64,000 nt of DNA from Juglans regia (taxonomy: Eukaryota > Streptophyta > Magnoliopsida > Fagales > Juglandaceae). A model generated the notes under the pieces. That model ran no database searches. It saw only the letters and a list, made by a program, of their open reading frames with translations, and was not told the origin of the DNA. Positions within the stretch are counted from its first letter, which is position 1. The number at the start of each line of letters is the position of its first letter. The position numbers were made by a program, and so were the translations under genes. Positions 12,906-24,900 of the stretch are shown piece after piece. Where the stretch lies: positions 7,839,889 through 7,903,888 of the forward strand of contig NC_049916.1 in assembly GCF_001411555.2 (NCBI RefSeq), read 5' to 3'.

Positions 12906-12997
12906 AACACACAGATTATAAAACTGACTTTTAAGAGGAAATTCAGTTCCTAAATCTTTACCCTTCTAAATTTGAACTTTTAAGATATTTCATCTTA

Positions 12998-13206
12998 GCC
13001 TCGTTTGTTTTCGTAGATGAGATGAGATGAATTAAGATGAAAGTTAAAAACTGAATAAAATATTGTTAGAATTTATTTTTTTAATATTATTATTATTTTA
13101 TAATTTGAAAAATTGAATTGTTTATTTTATTTTCTGTGAAAATTTAAAAAATTTATAATTATTAGATGATATGAGATGAGATGTATTGTGAAAACAAACG
13201 GATGTT
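12998..13206 (+). mobile_element. MITE of the GATGAGATGAG family
   Basis: Ends TTAGCCTCGTTTGTTTTC and GAAAACAAACGGATG form an inverted repeat. The interior opens with GATGAGATGAGATGA and carries the AATAAAATATTGTTAGAAT phrase also present in the MITEs near 29.2-29.9 kb and 34.2-34.5 kb. Confidence 0.6.
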
Positions 13207-13289
13207 TTAGTCCATTAGAAATTGACACTTGAAAATTTCACTCTCACACTGCCACTCTATTGCTAGTCTGCAAGGACCAGTGGCAAACT

Positions 13290-13600
13290 TTTGGATAGCA
13301 GGATCATTTCATCTCATCTTAATATTCAAACACTATAAAAACAAAAACTTTTAAATTTTAAATCTTCAACTTTTTCATTTAATCTTTACAAATTTCTCAA
13401 ATTTCTAAATAAAACAAAAAGAAAATTATTCAATTTTTTCAAAACTCAAAACAAAAATAATAATAATAAATTATATTATATTATAATAATATTTTAACTT
13501 TAAAATATTTTATTCACTTTTTTTCTCTTCTTTCCTAACATCACATAAGATATCTTAACTCAAATTATTTAATTAATATTTATTATCTCATCACGAGATA
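13290..13600 (-). repeat. Degenerate MITE of the same family, reverse orientation
   Basis: TTTCATCTCATCTTAATATTC opens it, and the minus strand carries the same interior phrases as 12998-13206. It forms most of the proximal upstream region of the F-box gene beginning at 13794, so that gene's promoter has been partly rebuilt by transposon sequence. Confidence 0.45.
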
Positions 13601-13793
13601 TTATTCTTGTTTTCTTTTTAGTTTTGTCATATATATCTCCCAGTGGCCGACGTTCAACTTGTGGTCTTTGTTGTATGATCTCTTTCCCAAGTAAAATTAA
13701 CCTATACAAGAAGTTCCTTCCTTCCTATGCAAGCCTTAATTCCTCCAAACCAGTTCTTATATTGGAATTGATGCACACCATTGGACAAAGAAC

Positions 13794-15476
13794 ATGGAAA
13801 TCTCTCAGGTTATTGAGGACAGAGAACCTGAAGCCATGGAGAAGTTAATACAGAAGGCAAAAGATCCTTTGCCGTCTAATTCCTGTATTATTCCCCAGGA
13901 GGAGTACACGATACAGGAAATAAAACCAGGGCCTCCCCATGAAGCTCTGTTCCTTGTTTTAGCTTACCTTCCTTTATTTGAACTTCTTGCCATGGGTGAA
14001 GTCTGCATGTCACTAAGAGATGCAGTGCACAAGGATGTGTTGCCATGGCTGAATATCATAGTCGAAAGGCCTTTGAACTTGAGATTGACTGATGAAATTC
14101 TGAAGAACATCGCTTCAAAAGCGATTGGGAGGCTGAAAACTTTGGCTCTCATGAACTGTGTAAAGATTACGGATGATGGGCTTCAGTCGGTCATAGACAG
14201 AAATCATGGTATCAACAAGGTATGAACATCTCATGTTCTTCATTCTCCAATATATTTGCCAGCAAAAGTTCCAGTTCTGTTCTTCTTCTTTATAATTGAT
14301 GAAATAATTCATAGTTCGGGACAGCTTTGGACCAATTAGTTTGGGTTGTTGAAAGATAATATTAGATAGGATATATCTGGTGGGAATTGCATCATCTCTC
14401 ATGAAAGTTCTACGCGTCTCCTCTTTTACAACCTGTGGTACAGAGAATATACTCTCTACACTGCTCATAGAAACAAGATTTTGATTCATCAAACCTCAGT
14501 GATTATGTGCCAATTGCAATAGATAGAGGGTACAGTTCCAAGCAGCTGTAACCGATCTAGATCTCTCAGTTGGAATCAATGCAGTTTTATCTGTTTGAGA
14601 AAAGAAACACCTTCCAATTTTCCTTAGGAGTAAATTGAAGAGGAGAGAGAGAATAAACCAAATCCAATCTGAAATACGTTGTGACGCAATTTTGTGTCAC
14701 ATGTATCAACAACCAAAGCTATATAGAGTATTCTTTGAAACGTGTTTTATAAGTATTTCTATAAAACAGAGATGTGTTAAATTCCTTCTAAAATAGTTGC
14801 AATCTTCTGTTGCCAAAGCATGGGAAAATAGAGTTTAATTTGTACTTTCTTTTCTCTTTTCCTACTTTGCATTCCAATTCAGCTGTACATTCCTACTTGC
14901 ACCGGCTTAACATCCGGGGGAGTCATTAGGGCGGTGAAGACATTATCCGAACATAATCACAGCTTAAAGAGCCTGAGGATAAATGGCATCTACAACATAG
15001 AAAAAGAAGAACTTGAAATACTTCGATCTTATCTTCAAATGAACCTATCTCAGCAGATGCAGCAACCTATGCTATTTCACCACAGGAACTTATCTATGTT
15101 TAGCAACAAAAGTGAGCCTCTGATTGACGTGGATATCTGCCCAAAGTGCAAAGATGTAAGAATGGTTTACGACTGTCCAAGAGAGGCGTGCAAGAGGAAG
15201 AATAAGAAGCTGATGCATCCAACGGCCGGTTGCAAGGGGTGCAACCTTTGCATTCCGAGGTGTGAAGAGTGTGGCGGATGTTTGGAATCTGAAGAAATAG
15301 AAGAGACTGCTTGTGGAGACAGCTTGTGTTCAGAGTGCTGGCTGAAGCTTCCTAAGTGTAATTTCTGTAACAGACCTTACTGCAACCAACATACCCATCG
15401 GCAATGCAAGCACTCCAGCTCTTCTGATTTTGTTTGTGATGTTTGTCATGAGAGATATGTATGGAACTTCACTTGA
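13794..15476 (+). CDS. SKIP28: F-box/LRR protein with Cys-rich C-terminus (SKIP28/SKIP14-like)
   Basis: Exons 13794-14219 and 14883-15476 join in phase 0 (AAG|GTATGA ... TTCAG|CTG) to give 339 aa. Residues 48-92 are an F-box (PHEALFLVLAYLPLFELLA...), the module that binds SKP1 in SCF ubiquitin ligases. Residues 95-185 carry leucine-rich, AMN1-like repeats (LKTLALMNC, LTSGGVIRAV), presumably the substrate-binding side. Residues 228-331 hold a Cys-rich domain with repeated CxxC pairs (CPKC, CNLC, CEEC, CNFC, CDVC), probably zinc-binding, as in the SKIP14/SKIP28 group. Substrates are unknown. It is convergent with the glucanase gene, with about 590 bp between stop codons. A second ATG 36 bp into the ORF is a possible alternative start. 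The family is clear; the choice of SKIP28 over SKIP14 rests on length and recollection. Confidence 0.88.
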
Positions 15477-16063
15477 TATGCAGTATTGAAATAGTTTTAG
15501 AAGGTGATAACGAAAATCAAATCTTAATTATCATTTCAGCATCTCCATTCACATGTGCACCTGATTGAGATTTGAACTACCTGTATGTGTTCGAATGAAA
15601 TCAGGATTATAGCTCTGGTGCTACTTTGTCTGTAAGATGGTCTTCCATTGAAAGCCATTTAGATTTACGTTACAGCCACATGGTTGATGAGGAATAAACT
15701 AACGCTACCAAAACAAAACTTGAAAAATTAAAACCAATAAATCTTGGGAACAATTTTGTTTTTTTTAATATGTCGTATTGGGAACAAAATATATCCCATA
15801 TTTGACTATCAATGACGAGAATTAAACCAAGAGTATAAATGGGCACATCAGAAATCACAGTTCAAAGAATACAACGTCGGTGGAGGGTCTGGTTTTTGTA
15901 CAGAATCCAATAAACTCACCATCAACTACTTGCCGGCTATACCTCCGGTACACCTTGCCACTCCCTTCAAATCCTCTTTTAGAGGAACAAAACTGGGTTT
16001 GTTGCAAAAGCGCATGTCTTGAACAATTCCAACATTTGAGAATTGCAAACAAACGTGATAGAT
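15477..16063. other. Convergent intergenic spacer
   Basis: Contains only the expected 3' UTRs of the two converging genes. No further coding signal seen. Confidence 0.6.
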
Positions 16064-19000
16064 TCACAATAAAACTACACTAAAAAGTAAAACGCCTATG
16101 ATCACAGAGTTCGTGAAAGAACCATCACCACCGAAATATAGTGAGAGGCAGCCCGAGCTTGTAGAATTTGAAGATGGAGCCAGTGATGTGTCATTTACCA
16201 AAGTGCCATTTTTTCCAGCACTAGAGATTCACATCAAAAAAGGCAGAACAGTCAGTAGACTATACATGGTCATAATACTTTATCTCAAATTTGTTAGGAT
16301 GTAATCAAGGAATGAAAGTGGAAACAAGGAGTCGTGCTACCCATAAGCCTCACACCCTGCACACTCTTTTACCCACGTAATAAAAATGATTCCAGACATG
16401 TTTGTAAGTAAAATAGGATACAAAGGTAAAATGACATGTTTTTGAGTGTGCAGGGTGTGAGGCTTATGTCTAAAAATTTTCTGGAAAACAAGTTCCGTTG
16501 GAGATGATAATGATGTTTATTAGCAATCATAAGTCGAACAGAGAACCATAAATTTAGATGCTTCTATTCATACCTTCCTGGAAATCTACAAGAACCATGA
16601 CCTGCAAGAATCGAGAAAACGACAAACATTAGTAAATAATAATCCGTTTATTTGTGAGAATACTCCATATAGATGGAACCAGGGGTGCGCCCCAGGTTCC
16701 ATCTATGGAGATGTCATTAGTTTTCCTTCTTGATGCACACATGCTGCTTCGCAGTGTTAGCTCATCAGTGTTCACATATTTAAATATCTACAATAACAGC
16801 AATGCTAATATATATAACCAAGTCATAAATCCATACTTGGATCTGTTGTAGTGATGGTAGCCACCCCTTTAAAATCACAGGTCCCAGATGATTTAGCCAT
16901 ATGCTGAAAGTATGCATTGAAAGCATAAGTTGCATGTGCCACCACAGTATTGGGATCATAACATGATTGCCCCTGTAACAAAGGGGAACAATCCACCTTT
17001 CCTGGACCACAAGCCCAATCCAATGCTGCCTGAAGCATCTTTGAATCAGCACCTCTCTTTGCAACACAGAAGGTTTGGTTCGTGGTGTCATTGGCCAAAA
17101 CAGTACCCGCACCAGTCAAGTGCAAGATATAAATCGGCACTCCATTAGCATCAAAAAGGCCCCAGTTCTTTTCAGAGACAGAGCTAGGTCTCAAATCCTC
17201 GTTATAAAGCTCATAAATGTAAGTACTAACTGCAATCCCAGGATGCTTAGGAGTCCCCGTATTGTTAAGTACATGTCTGATTAAGTTACTGTTGTAAGTG
17301 TTAGCATTTTCAAGTGTTGCATCTGGCTCAGATGTGTCACCCTTGGATGGCCAGCCTGACTCAGTAACTACAATGGGCACATTGGTGACATTCGCATAGG
17401 ACATTGCAAAATAAGCCGCGTCGACAACAGCATCAAAGACATTAGTATAATGCAGGAGGGTGTTGGCATCCACAGCTTCCTTGTTTGGAGGAAGGGGGCG
17501 GAACAGTGCATAGTCCAATGGGATCACTCCATTGGATTGCATATAATCGTAATATGGATACACATTAAGCATAAGGTACGACCCTGTAGATTGCAAAAAT
17601 TTGAGCAAGGGAACCATGACTGGATCCCATGAGCGGTTAAAGAAGGCTTGGGAAGGTGGGAAGGAGTCAAGGATAATGGAAGAAGAGTGTGGAGTGGAGA
17701 CTTTGATTTGGCTATCAAGATTAGAGGCAACGAGGGCAGAGTGGATAAATTTCAATGCAGAGACTAGCACTGGAGCAGCATTTGGGAGGGCTGTTAAGAC
17801 TTCAGACCCAACGGCTATCGCTGTAATGTTGGTGGCAGGAACATGGGCAATGACATTGCGAGCAACCCAGTTGGCCGCAGTGGCATTGGACTGGCCTATC
17901 CCAAGGAGCTGCTCATTTGGAACAGAAACAGTCACCTGGATGCCTGTGTTAGCAAGGGCAAGGAGCATGGCTCGGTCAGCATCATAGAGCCTGATATGTC
18001 TAATACTCTGAGCTTTAAGAAGGGCCACCACCTGAGTTGGGCTTGGCATGTCGGAGAGGTCTGTACCGATATTTACTCCAATGAAGGCATCTACAAAAAT
18101 GCAATGCAGGGTGCAGGTTAGACTTTCAAACTCCTTGGAGAGCAGAATATGTTGCATCCTCAGCATAACAAAGTTAACGACCATAAGACACTTGTGCAAA
18201 AAAGCCATGATGTGAACAAACAATATTTTTCACAACAAATTAGAAACACTAAAAACATGTAGGGTTAAATGCAGATAAAATAACCCCCACATGAAAATCT
18301 TTAGAGCATACAGTGTGATTATGAGAGTTCAAGACTACATTAGATTGTTGTTACAATTCTGACTGATTAATATAATTGAGCCCAAACTAAAATTTTAAAT
18401 GATGATGCTGAAACTTGTGTAATTGATTGCAGCCGAACTCTAAACGCATATTGCAGCAGAAGGCTCCAACTCAAATAATGATAAACCAAAAACACCAATG
18501 ACAAATAATAGCAATGTCCTAACACAAACAAATAATTTTCATTAAATCCTAATAACTCCTAACTTAGCTAGAGTCCTTTCCCAAGTTGCCTTCCTTGGCT
18601 CTCACAATTTCACCCATAATGTTTGTCACCAACCCATACCAGGCTTCCATCATTATACTTTCAGGCTAAGTGGTGTCCCCCAACACACTTTATTAAGGAC
18701 TCGGGAATGCCTTTTCCCAAACTGATGTCTCAGCAATACAAGTGTCGAACACAAATCTATATGGTGGACTCCCATGGTATAGAAGACTTAGCATGTGGCT
18801 TGCATCCAATTGTAAGCATTGGGCTCTTGCTGATGAGGTGTGACACTAGGTAAACTCTAAAAGACGTCTATTTGAGAGGGAGTATAGCTGATGTGGTGGC
18901 AGACTTATGCATAGGGGACTATTTATACAAAGTGTAGTTAAAGCTTAGGATGATTATGTATATATAAAACACACAGAACACGTGAGGCATTAAAAAATTC

Positions 19001-21630
19001 AGGCATCATTGTTGATCTTCTTTTGCAACAAGAGGGAATCAGTTTCTCTTAGTTATTTAGAACCTTATTTGGCTAGTTTTAGTCCTAGAGATAAAGCGAG
19101 TCCTAATCCCAGGTTGATCATGGTTATTTAGTAATTTGTTATTAACAACAGTATATATGTAGTATACCTCTTTTTTTCTTAAAGTTATATGTAGTATACC
19201 TCTATAAACTAGAAAGCTTCTTTTCATTGATCATGTTGTAATTCTGATTTGCTTGTAGAACCAAGATCAGAATCTTAGATGCCAAGATTTGTCACACAGA
19301 TTTGTTTAATGTTTGTAAACAGAATGCAGTAAACAAAATAACACAAGAATTACGTGGTTCGATCCTAGTGATGTACATCCACGGCAGCAACAATCAAGAT
19401 CTTTATTGCTGATCAAAATACAATCTTGAGATTACAAGAACACTCTCTCATTTACACCTCACAAGTTCTTGGAGCCTTTTTCACAGATTGTTCTCTCTAT
19501 TTCTCTCTTGTATTTCTCAGTACAAAAAGCAATTCCTCAAGTACAAACTGAAGCCTCTATTTATAGCCTAAAGTAGTAACAAAGAAATAAGTTTCTGCTT
19601 CCTATAAACAGGCCAGTACTCAAGTCTTCCCTCATGTGCAGACATGTGCACATGTGTTTTTTTCTAATGGAGCTTTTTCCTAACTCGATGTCATATCTAT
19701 ACATGTGCATATACATTACATTTAACAGGAAAAAGGATAATGGACTTGGACAAAAGGCTATATTGACAACAAGTGCAAAACTTAGGATCAAATCCGCCAC
19801 ATTCGAATAGCGAGGACCCAGTTGACAACAAACACAAATATCAGGGGACCAAAATTCATTTACCTTTTTTCATTAACACAGTTTACTTATTTGGCAAAAG
19901 TAAGACCACAATGGATGAAAATAAATTACTTAATCCTACAAATTGACTACAATGGATGACAATAATTCACTTAATCCTACAAACGGGATCTGGAATGCTG
20001 GATTTATTATTTTTTCCTCGTCTGTTAAGGACATAGAATGAAAGATTGGACCTATTTTACGATAGTTGTGACTTATTTTGATACATAAAATGTCAATTGT
20101 GAACACAACAAAAACAAAAGGGAAAAAATACAGGAGTCTGGTTTTGAATAACTCTATAATCATATGTTATTTAAGAGCAGAGAATGGTCTCTTGCTGGAG
20201 GTGTAATAATTCCAAAACTTGAATGCATATCAATGACTAGACATTGAGCCCAGGCTCATGAAAGCATCAAATCTCCTAGCTGGGTTCCAGAAAGTGCCCA
20301 CCTGAATTGGTTTATGTTCTAGAACGGAAAATTTTAGATAGTACACCACCATCCCACTCTTATCCTACTATGAGAAGGTGACATTGTCCATCTACCTTTA
20401 ATTTTTTTTTCCTAAATAAGAGATGATCTAAGGGTGATGGAAAGTGTTACATTTATAAAGTGAGATGAAAGTGGGATGGTAGCATGTTACATAGCATAAT
20501 TCTTCTAGAATACAGCAAAAGTTAAAATCTGAGTCATTGATGTAAAGAATTTCAGATAGAGGAGGAGCTCAGGGAATTGATGGGTTTATACTTATAATAC
20601 TGGACCAACCGAGCAATATGTTGTGGAATGAGAATCAAAATAGAAACCCTTTTATATCAGGCCTAAGGATCCGATTCAGATAGCACTATAGAATGTTTTG
20701 GTCCCACAGCACCTGCTAGGACAATGTAGTGTAAGGTGCTAAAGCGCTGATAAATGAGCTGGGACGCAATAAGGCCGATACCCCATTAATGAGAGTTAAG
20801 GAAAGAGCCAGAAAAAGGAAAGATTTTCTGCAGAGAAGCCCCCCACCCCCAACCCTGGTTTTGGTCAGTAGAAAGAAAAATAAACAGCGAGACCGGTCTA
20901 TACTTCCGCTCTCTTCCCAATTAACTCAATTCTATTTTCGTCTTCTGACGAACAGATCAATAGCTATCGTTGTCAAACAAAAGAAGCCAACAATAATAAT
21001 TGTTAGATGAGAAAAAATTATTCACTTTACAACTTGCAACGCTCTTTTTGTTCAAATCACTCCCTAAATATTCCATACTTCGACATTTGAAAACGAAGAT
21101 AAATAGAGGAAAAAAGGAAAGGGGGACATTTAACATCGAAGGGATTGAATCGATAAGAGAAATAAACCACGGAAATCACTCACGACAACTCGTCGATGAT
21201 TAAAGACCAAGGAAGAAAACTGTTCAGCTTCAATATGTAATATTCAGATAAACTGCTCAATAGGACGCAACTGGAAGAAGGAAAGGAAGATTATTAGCAG
21301 GCATTCACTCAAAAACATGAGAGGCAAACATATAATGCTTGCAAACTCGTTTAAGGGAATTAGACCTATTAGCACTAATATAAATAATAGAAAAAAGTTA
21401 AGCCATGAGAGAGCACAGATTAATCAGAAACAACAGTTCAGTTTCAGCAGAGAAAACGCATACCCAGAACGATAAAAAACAAAAACAACAGGGCAGATAA
21501 AAAAAGGAAAACGATACAAAAAGAAAAAGAAATAACCCAATGGAAGCGACTATAGGGAGTAGAGAAGCTTACCTTCATCAGCAGAAACTACTGACACTGC
21601 TAGAAGGAATAAGAGCAAGACAGTAGCCAT
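16064..21630 (-). CDS. Glucan endo-1,3-beta-glucosidase, GH17 plus X8/CBM43, GPI-anchored
   Basis: Four minus-strand exons: 21630-21573, 18090-16837, 16601-16574 and 16220-16064. All introns are GT-AG and total coding length is 1497 nt (498 aa). Residues 1-17 (MATVLLLFLLAVSVVSA) are a signal peptide. The GH17 barrel runs about 21-345, with putative acid/base Glu116 in VGSE and nucleophile Glu263 in TESGWPS. The X8 domain (about 358-446) keeps six Cys (FC, WAC, DC, SC, TC, GSC); the last is supplied by the 28-nt third exon. A Ser/Asn-rich linker and a hydrophobic tail (GVLLFSVVLL) predict a GPI anchor. The enzyme would hydrolyse wall or plasmodesmal callose at the outer face of the plasma membrane; it resembles the Arabidopsis E13-3 clade. 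Intron 1 (3.5 kb) has an LTR fragment and a MITE; the last intron has another MITE. VGSE rather than VGNE is tolerated in this clade. Confidence 0.93.
16342..16468. mobile_element. Perfect-hairpin MITE inside the last glucanase intron
   Basis: A 25-bp inverted repeat with no mismatch: 16342-16366 (CATAAGCCTCACACC...) and 16444-16468 (...GGTGTGAGGCTTATG), spacer about 77 bp. It lies between exons 4 and 3 of the glucanase gene and would fold in the pre-mRNA. Confidence 0.85.
18224..19261. other. Intronic stretch, no gene seen
   Basis: Part of glucanase intron 1. The segment 18540-18880 is less AT-rich and may be the remains of a transposon, but I recognise no domain in any frame. Confidence 0.4.
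19262..19800 (-). mobile_element. Probable LTR fragment in glucanase intron 1
   Basis: The words ACACAAGAATTACGTGGTTCG and CATCCACGGCAGC, followed by TTTATTGCTGATCAAAATACAATC and TTTATAGCC, are typical of plant LTR (copia-type) sequences that I remember. The minus-strand copy may begin TGTGGCGGATTTG near 19800. No partner LTR or target duplication was found, so this is either a truncated or a solo LTR. Confidence 0.4.
20335..20498. mobile_element. MITE in glucanase intron 1
   Basis: Left end TAGTACACCACCATCCCACT is mirrored by right end AGTGGGATGGTAGCATGTTA. The words TTCTAGAA lie just outside on both sides (about 20317 and 20502). Confidence 0.5.
20520..21572. other. Remaining 5' part of glucanase intron 1
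   Basis: A-rich plus strand with short basic ORFs (20789-21010, 21000-21203) that look like nothing known. It contains a polypyrimidine-rich minus strand, as expected of an intron. Confidence 0.5.
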
Positions 21631-22740
21631 CGAATCCGCAGTATGTAATCTTCAATCCTCCAAAACTATACACAAACCCACTAGACCAGCCTCAAAACAA
21701 ACCCAGAAAATAAAACACATCCAGACACCGCCCAAAAACTCAAAATACAAATAACAAAACTGAAGAAAGTTTCGGAGAGAGAAAAGGAAAGTGTGCTCCT
21801 TTTGAGGTACTTGCGAAAGTCGTGGAACTAAGCAGGGTTTTAGTTCTGGTAGTGCTTCTATGTACTTCAATTTGCTCACTTGGTGTGTCCGTTTGTAAAT
21901 TACATTTGTTTTTTATTCTAATGATTTTTTAAATATCTTCAGACATTTAAAATAAATACCATTTAATCACTTACTTAAACAGTAAAAAAAAATTTAGATC
22001 TAATTTAGATACTTTTTAGAATACTTTATTATTATTTATTATTTTATTATTATTATTTTTTATCATTTATTACTATTTAATATTTTATTATTACTTTTTA
22101 TTATTATTTACAAAAAATTTGAGAATACCTTACCATATAAACACAACTTTAAAAAAATTAAATACATCAACGAAATGAGCTGACATATTAACATTATTCT
22201 TCAGTTAGTTTTAGATTTCATTTGTTTCTTCAATTCATTATTATAATTTTTTAAAATTTAATATAAAATATAATAAATAATTTAATTTTTTTAAATTTTA
22301 AAATAATAATAATATTAAAAAATAATATTTTATCATCTAAACACAATTAAATTCAACTTAACATCTAACTAATTTAGTTCAGTTTGAGGTTACTTGTAAG
22401 AGAGTGAGAGATGCGGGGTTTTGTGTCTTGAGAGTAAAATCTGTCGGACATCGAACGGTCGAGATTAACATGCAGGGAATAGTACTGGGTGAGGGCTACC
22501 ACAGAATAGCAGTCGGTGCATGCGTCAGGAGGCAGGTTTTTTTGGTGAATCCAATGTCTGTCAGAGAGAAAGGCAATCACGATCCACGAGGAAACCAGTG
22601 GATGACGTGGAAGTACAGCTGGACTCAACGGTCATATTCCGGACATTTTCTTTTCTATTATTTGTTTATTCCTTTATTTATACCATGGCGTAGGGTACCC
22701 AGATCAGAACGAGAAAGAAACCGTCCAGGGTTTTAAACCT
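21631..22740 (-). promoter_or_regulatory. Upstream region of the glucanase gene
   Basis: The probable 5' UTR runs from 21630 to about 21860. It is followed upstream by A/T-rich MITE-like DNA (21890-22370) and then by an apparently unique segment, 22380-22740, with GGTCGAGATT, GGATGACGTGG (a TGACG/ACGT word) and CCACGAGG. No TATA box stands out clearly enough to call. Confidence 0.35.
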
Positions 22741-23019
22741 TTTGTTGTTTGGATCCATGGAAAGAGGGAAGACAAAAAAAAAAAAAGGAAACTTAAATGC
22801 CAAGAAGACATCATGAAAAGGATTGCGCTGATAGGAAAATGAGGGATATGGTCCGTTCAAGTTTTGTATACTTCTTTTAAAAAAATAAAAAAATTTAAAA
22901 CCCATATAAAAAAATTAAATTTTTTATAATATGTTCCATTTTTTTTTTTGTAATAAGTGCGACGTAGAATTGCATATAATATTACTTATACACATATATT
23001 TCAATTAATCAATAAATAA

Positions 23020-23570
23020 TTTTATGGTTTAACTCATCTCATAAAATCAGTTTTGTAAAAAAAATTATTCATTCTTTATAAACATGTATAAAACTTTGTC
23101 TACAGACAATTTGAAATTATTCCTCAATATCCTCTCTCACGTGCAGACCGGTATTTTTTTTTTTTATCATTGTCAAGTGGTAAGTAGTGTAGACATCCAT
23201 TCATCCTGTAACAAGTTCTGATACCATAAAGAAATTCATGGACCTCATTCATCTCATAAAATCGATTTTACAAGAAATGATTGTCCATTCCTTGTAAACA
23301 TGTCCAAGACCTTATCCACAAGTAATGTAAGATTATTCCTCAACACCTGCTCTCAAGTGCAGGCCAGTATTTTTTTTTTTTAATCTTTGTCATGGGGTAA
23401 GTAGTGTGTTTCATATTAGTTCTGTAACAGATTTTGACACCATGAAAAATTTTATGGACCTAATTCATCTCATAAAACTGACTCTATAAGAAATGATTGT
23501 TCATTCTTTATAAATATATTCAAAATTTTATCCACAATCAATATGAAATTATTTCTCAATAATGAATGAT
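23020..23570 (+). repeat. Tandem repeat, 216-bp unit, about 2.5 copies
   Basis: Units begin at the word CATCTCATAAAA at 23035, 23250 and 23466, i.e. spacings of 215 and 216 bp. Each unit holds the order ATTC(A/C)TTTATAAACATGT, ATTATTCCTCAA, CA(C)GTGCAG(A/G)CC, a poly(T) run and GGTAAGTAGTGT, then TTCTGTAACA and ATGGAC. The third unit is cut after TTTCTCAATA. Similar phrases occur widely in tree genomes as I recall, but I cannot assign a class. Confidence 0.8.
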
Positions 23571-24900
23571 GAGATCTGCCTCCCTAGTACACACGATTGA
23601 CGCATTGATACGGACCAACAAAATTAGGATAACACCCCATATGATGGGGAGATCAAGTGTCTTTCAAGAGAATTTGGTGAACACTAATGATGTCGATAAG
23701 AGATTAGTTGAGATTTTGTTCCGGGCACCCGCTGCTGGTTAAAAAAAAATTCGACTAACCTGAACATCCACATGGAAATCCCACGTTAGCTAAAAGTAAA
23801 ACTTGTTTTAAAGGTTTTTTTTATCTTATTATATAAATTATAAAGCATAACACACTAAAATCCATCTTCTTTTGCTCTATGAATTAGACTGCCTCTAAGG
23901 ACACTCTCAATGACTTCTTTATTTTGAACTTATTTGTAAAATAGAGAACAATATGTCAAAATAAGGCTTATAATGTAAAATACATGAGTTAAAATGCTTC
24001 TGTACATTTAATATGCACTATTCATCTACTTGATTGATTTTGCCCAATTAACTACAAATTTATCCAAGAAGTCATGTAGCACTCAATTTATCAAGTCCAT
24101 AAGCATAGTTAGTGCAATTGTCAATCCTTTTGACCTAACCAAAAATTCATAGTGACTTGCATGATTTTTATGTTGTGTATGGTCGTGCAGGGGTAGAACT
24201 GTATACAAGGTAGCGGCTACCTACCCCAAAAAAAATTTAAAAAAAAATTAATATAGTTTATAAATAATTATAATTTTTCTTTATATAATTGAAATTGCCC
24301 CAATACTCAGGCCTCCAAAATTTTTACTGAAATTAGCCCCCATTCTAACTTTTCACTTTACCTGAAACCCTTAGTTTAGACTCTAACAGTTAACTTTCAC
24401 TTCACTTGACACCCTTGGGTTTACAATACTCAAACACGGAAACACCCTCACTCTAACTCTAGACTTTGGTGATCTGACATGTTATTAAGTACTAACTGAA
24501 CACAATTTTAATTTGAACAATTCTGACAATGACAATTACACAGGCTACACAGCCTTCGACGTGAGATTATTCTAAAAATTATAATTTATAGAGTTACTCA
24601 ATACATCAATCCATTACCGATACCTCTCTGCTCTCTCTTTCTCTACTACACAACATTTCTTTAAGTATTCTTTTAATTCTCTACAACACTAACACTAGAG
24701 CCAAAACACAGTTGCACAAGCCATAGTTTCCAGTTGATTTTCTCCTTAAGTAGTCTCCCTAGTAATACTAGATTTACAATTCTGGGTATGTTAATCTAAA
24801 CATGTATAGTGTACTGATGTAAAATATTACTATTTACTTGCTAGAACAACGTTATTTTATTTCCTTTCATTTTTGTTGTTAATGTTCTAAATTCATGGAT

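Noticed and set aside
14115..14492. Minus-strand ORF of 125 residues
   Set aside because: Antisense shadow of exon 1 and intron of the F-box gene.
17601..17987. Plus-strand ORFs across the glucanase exon
   Set aside because: Antisense shadows of the GH17 coding region, whose domains are unambiguous on the minus strand.
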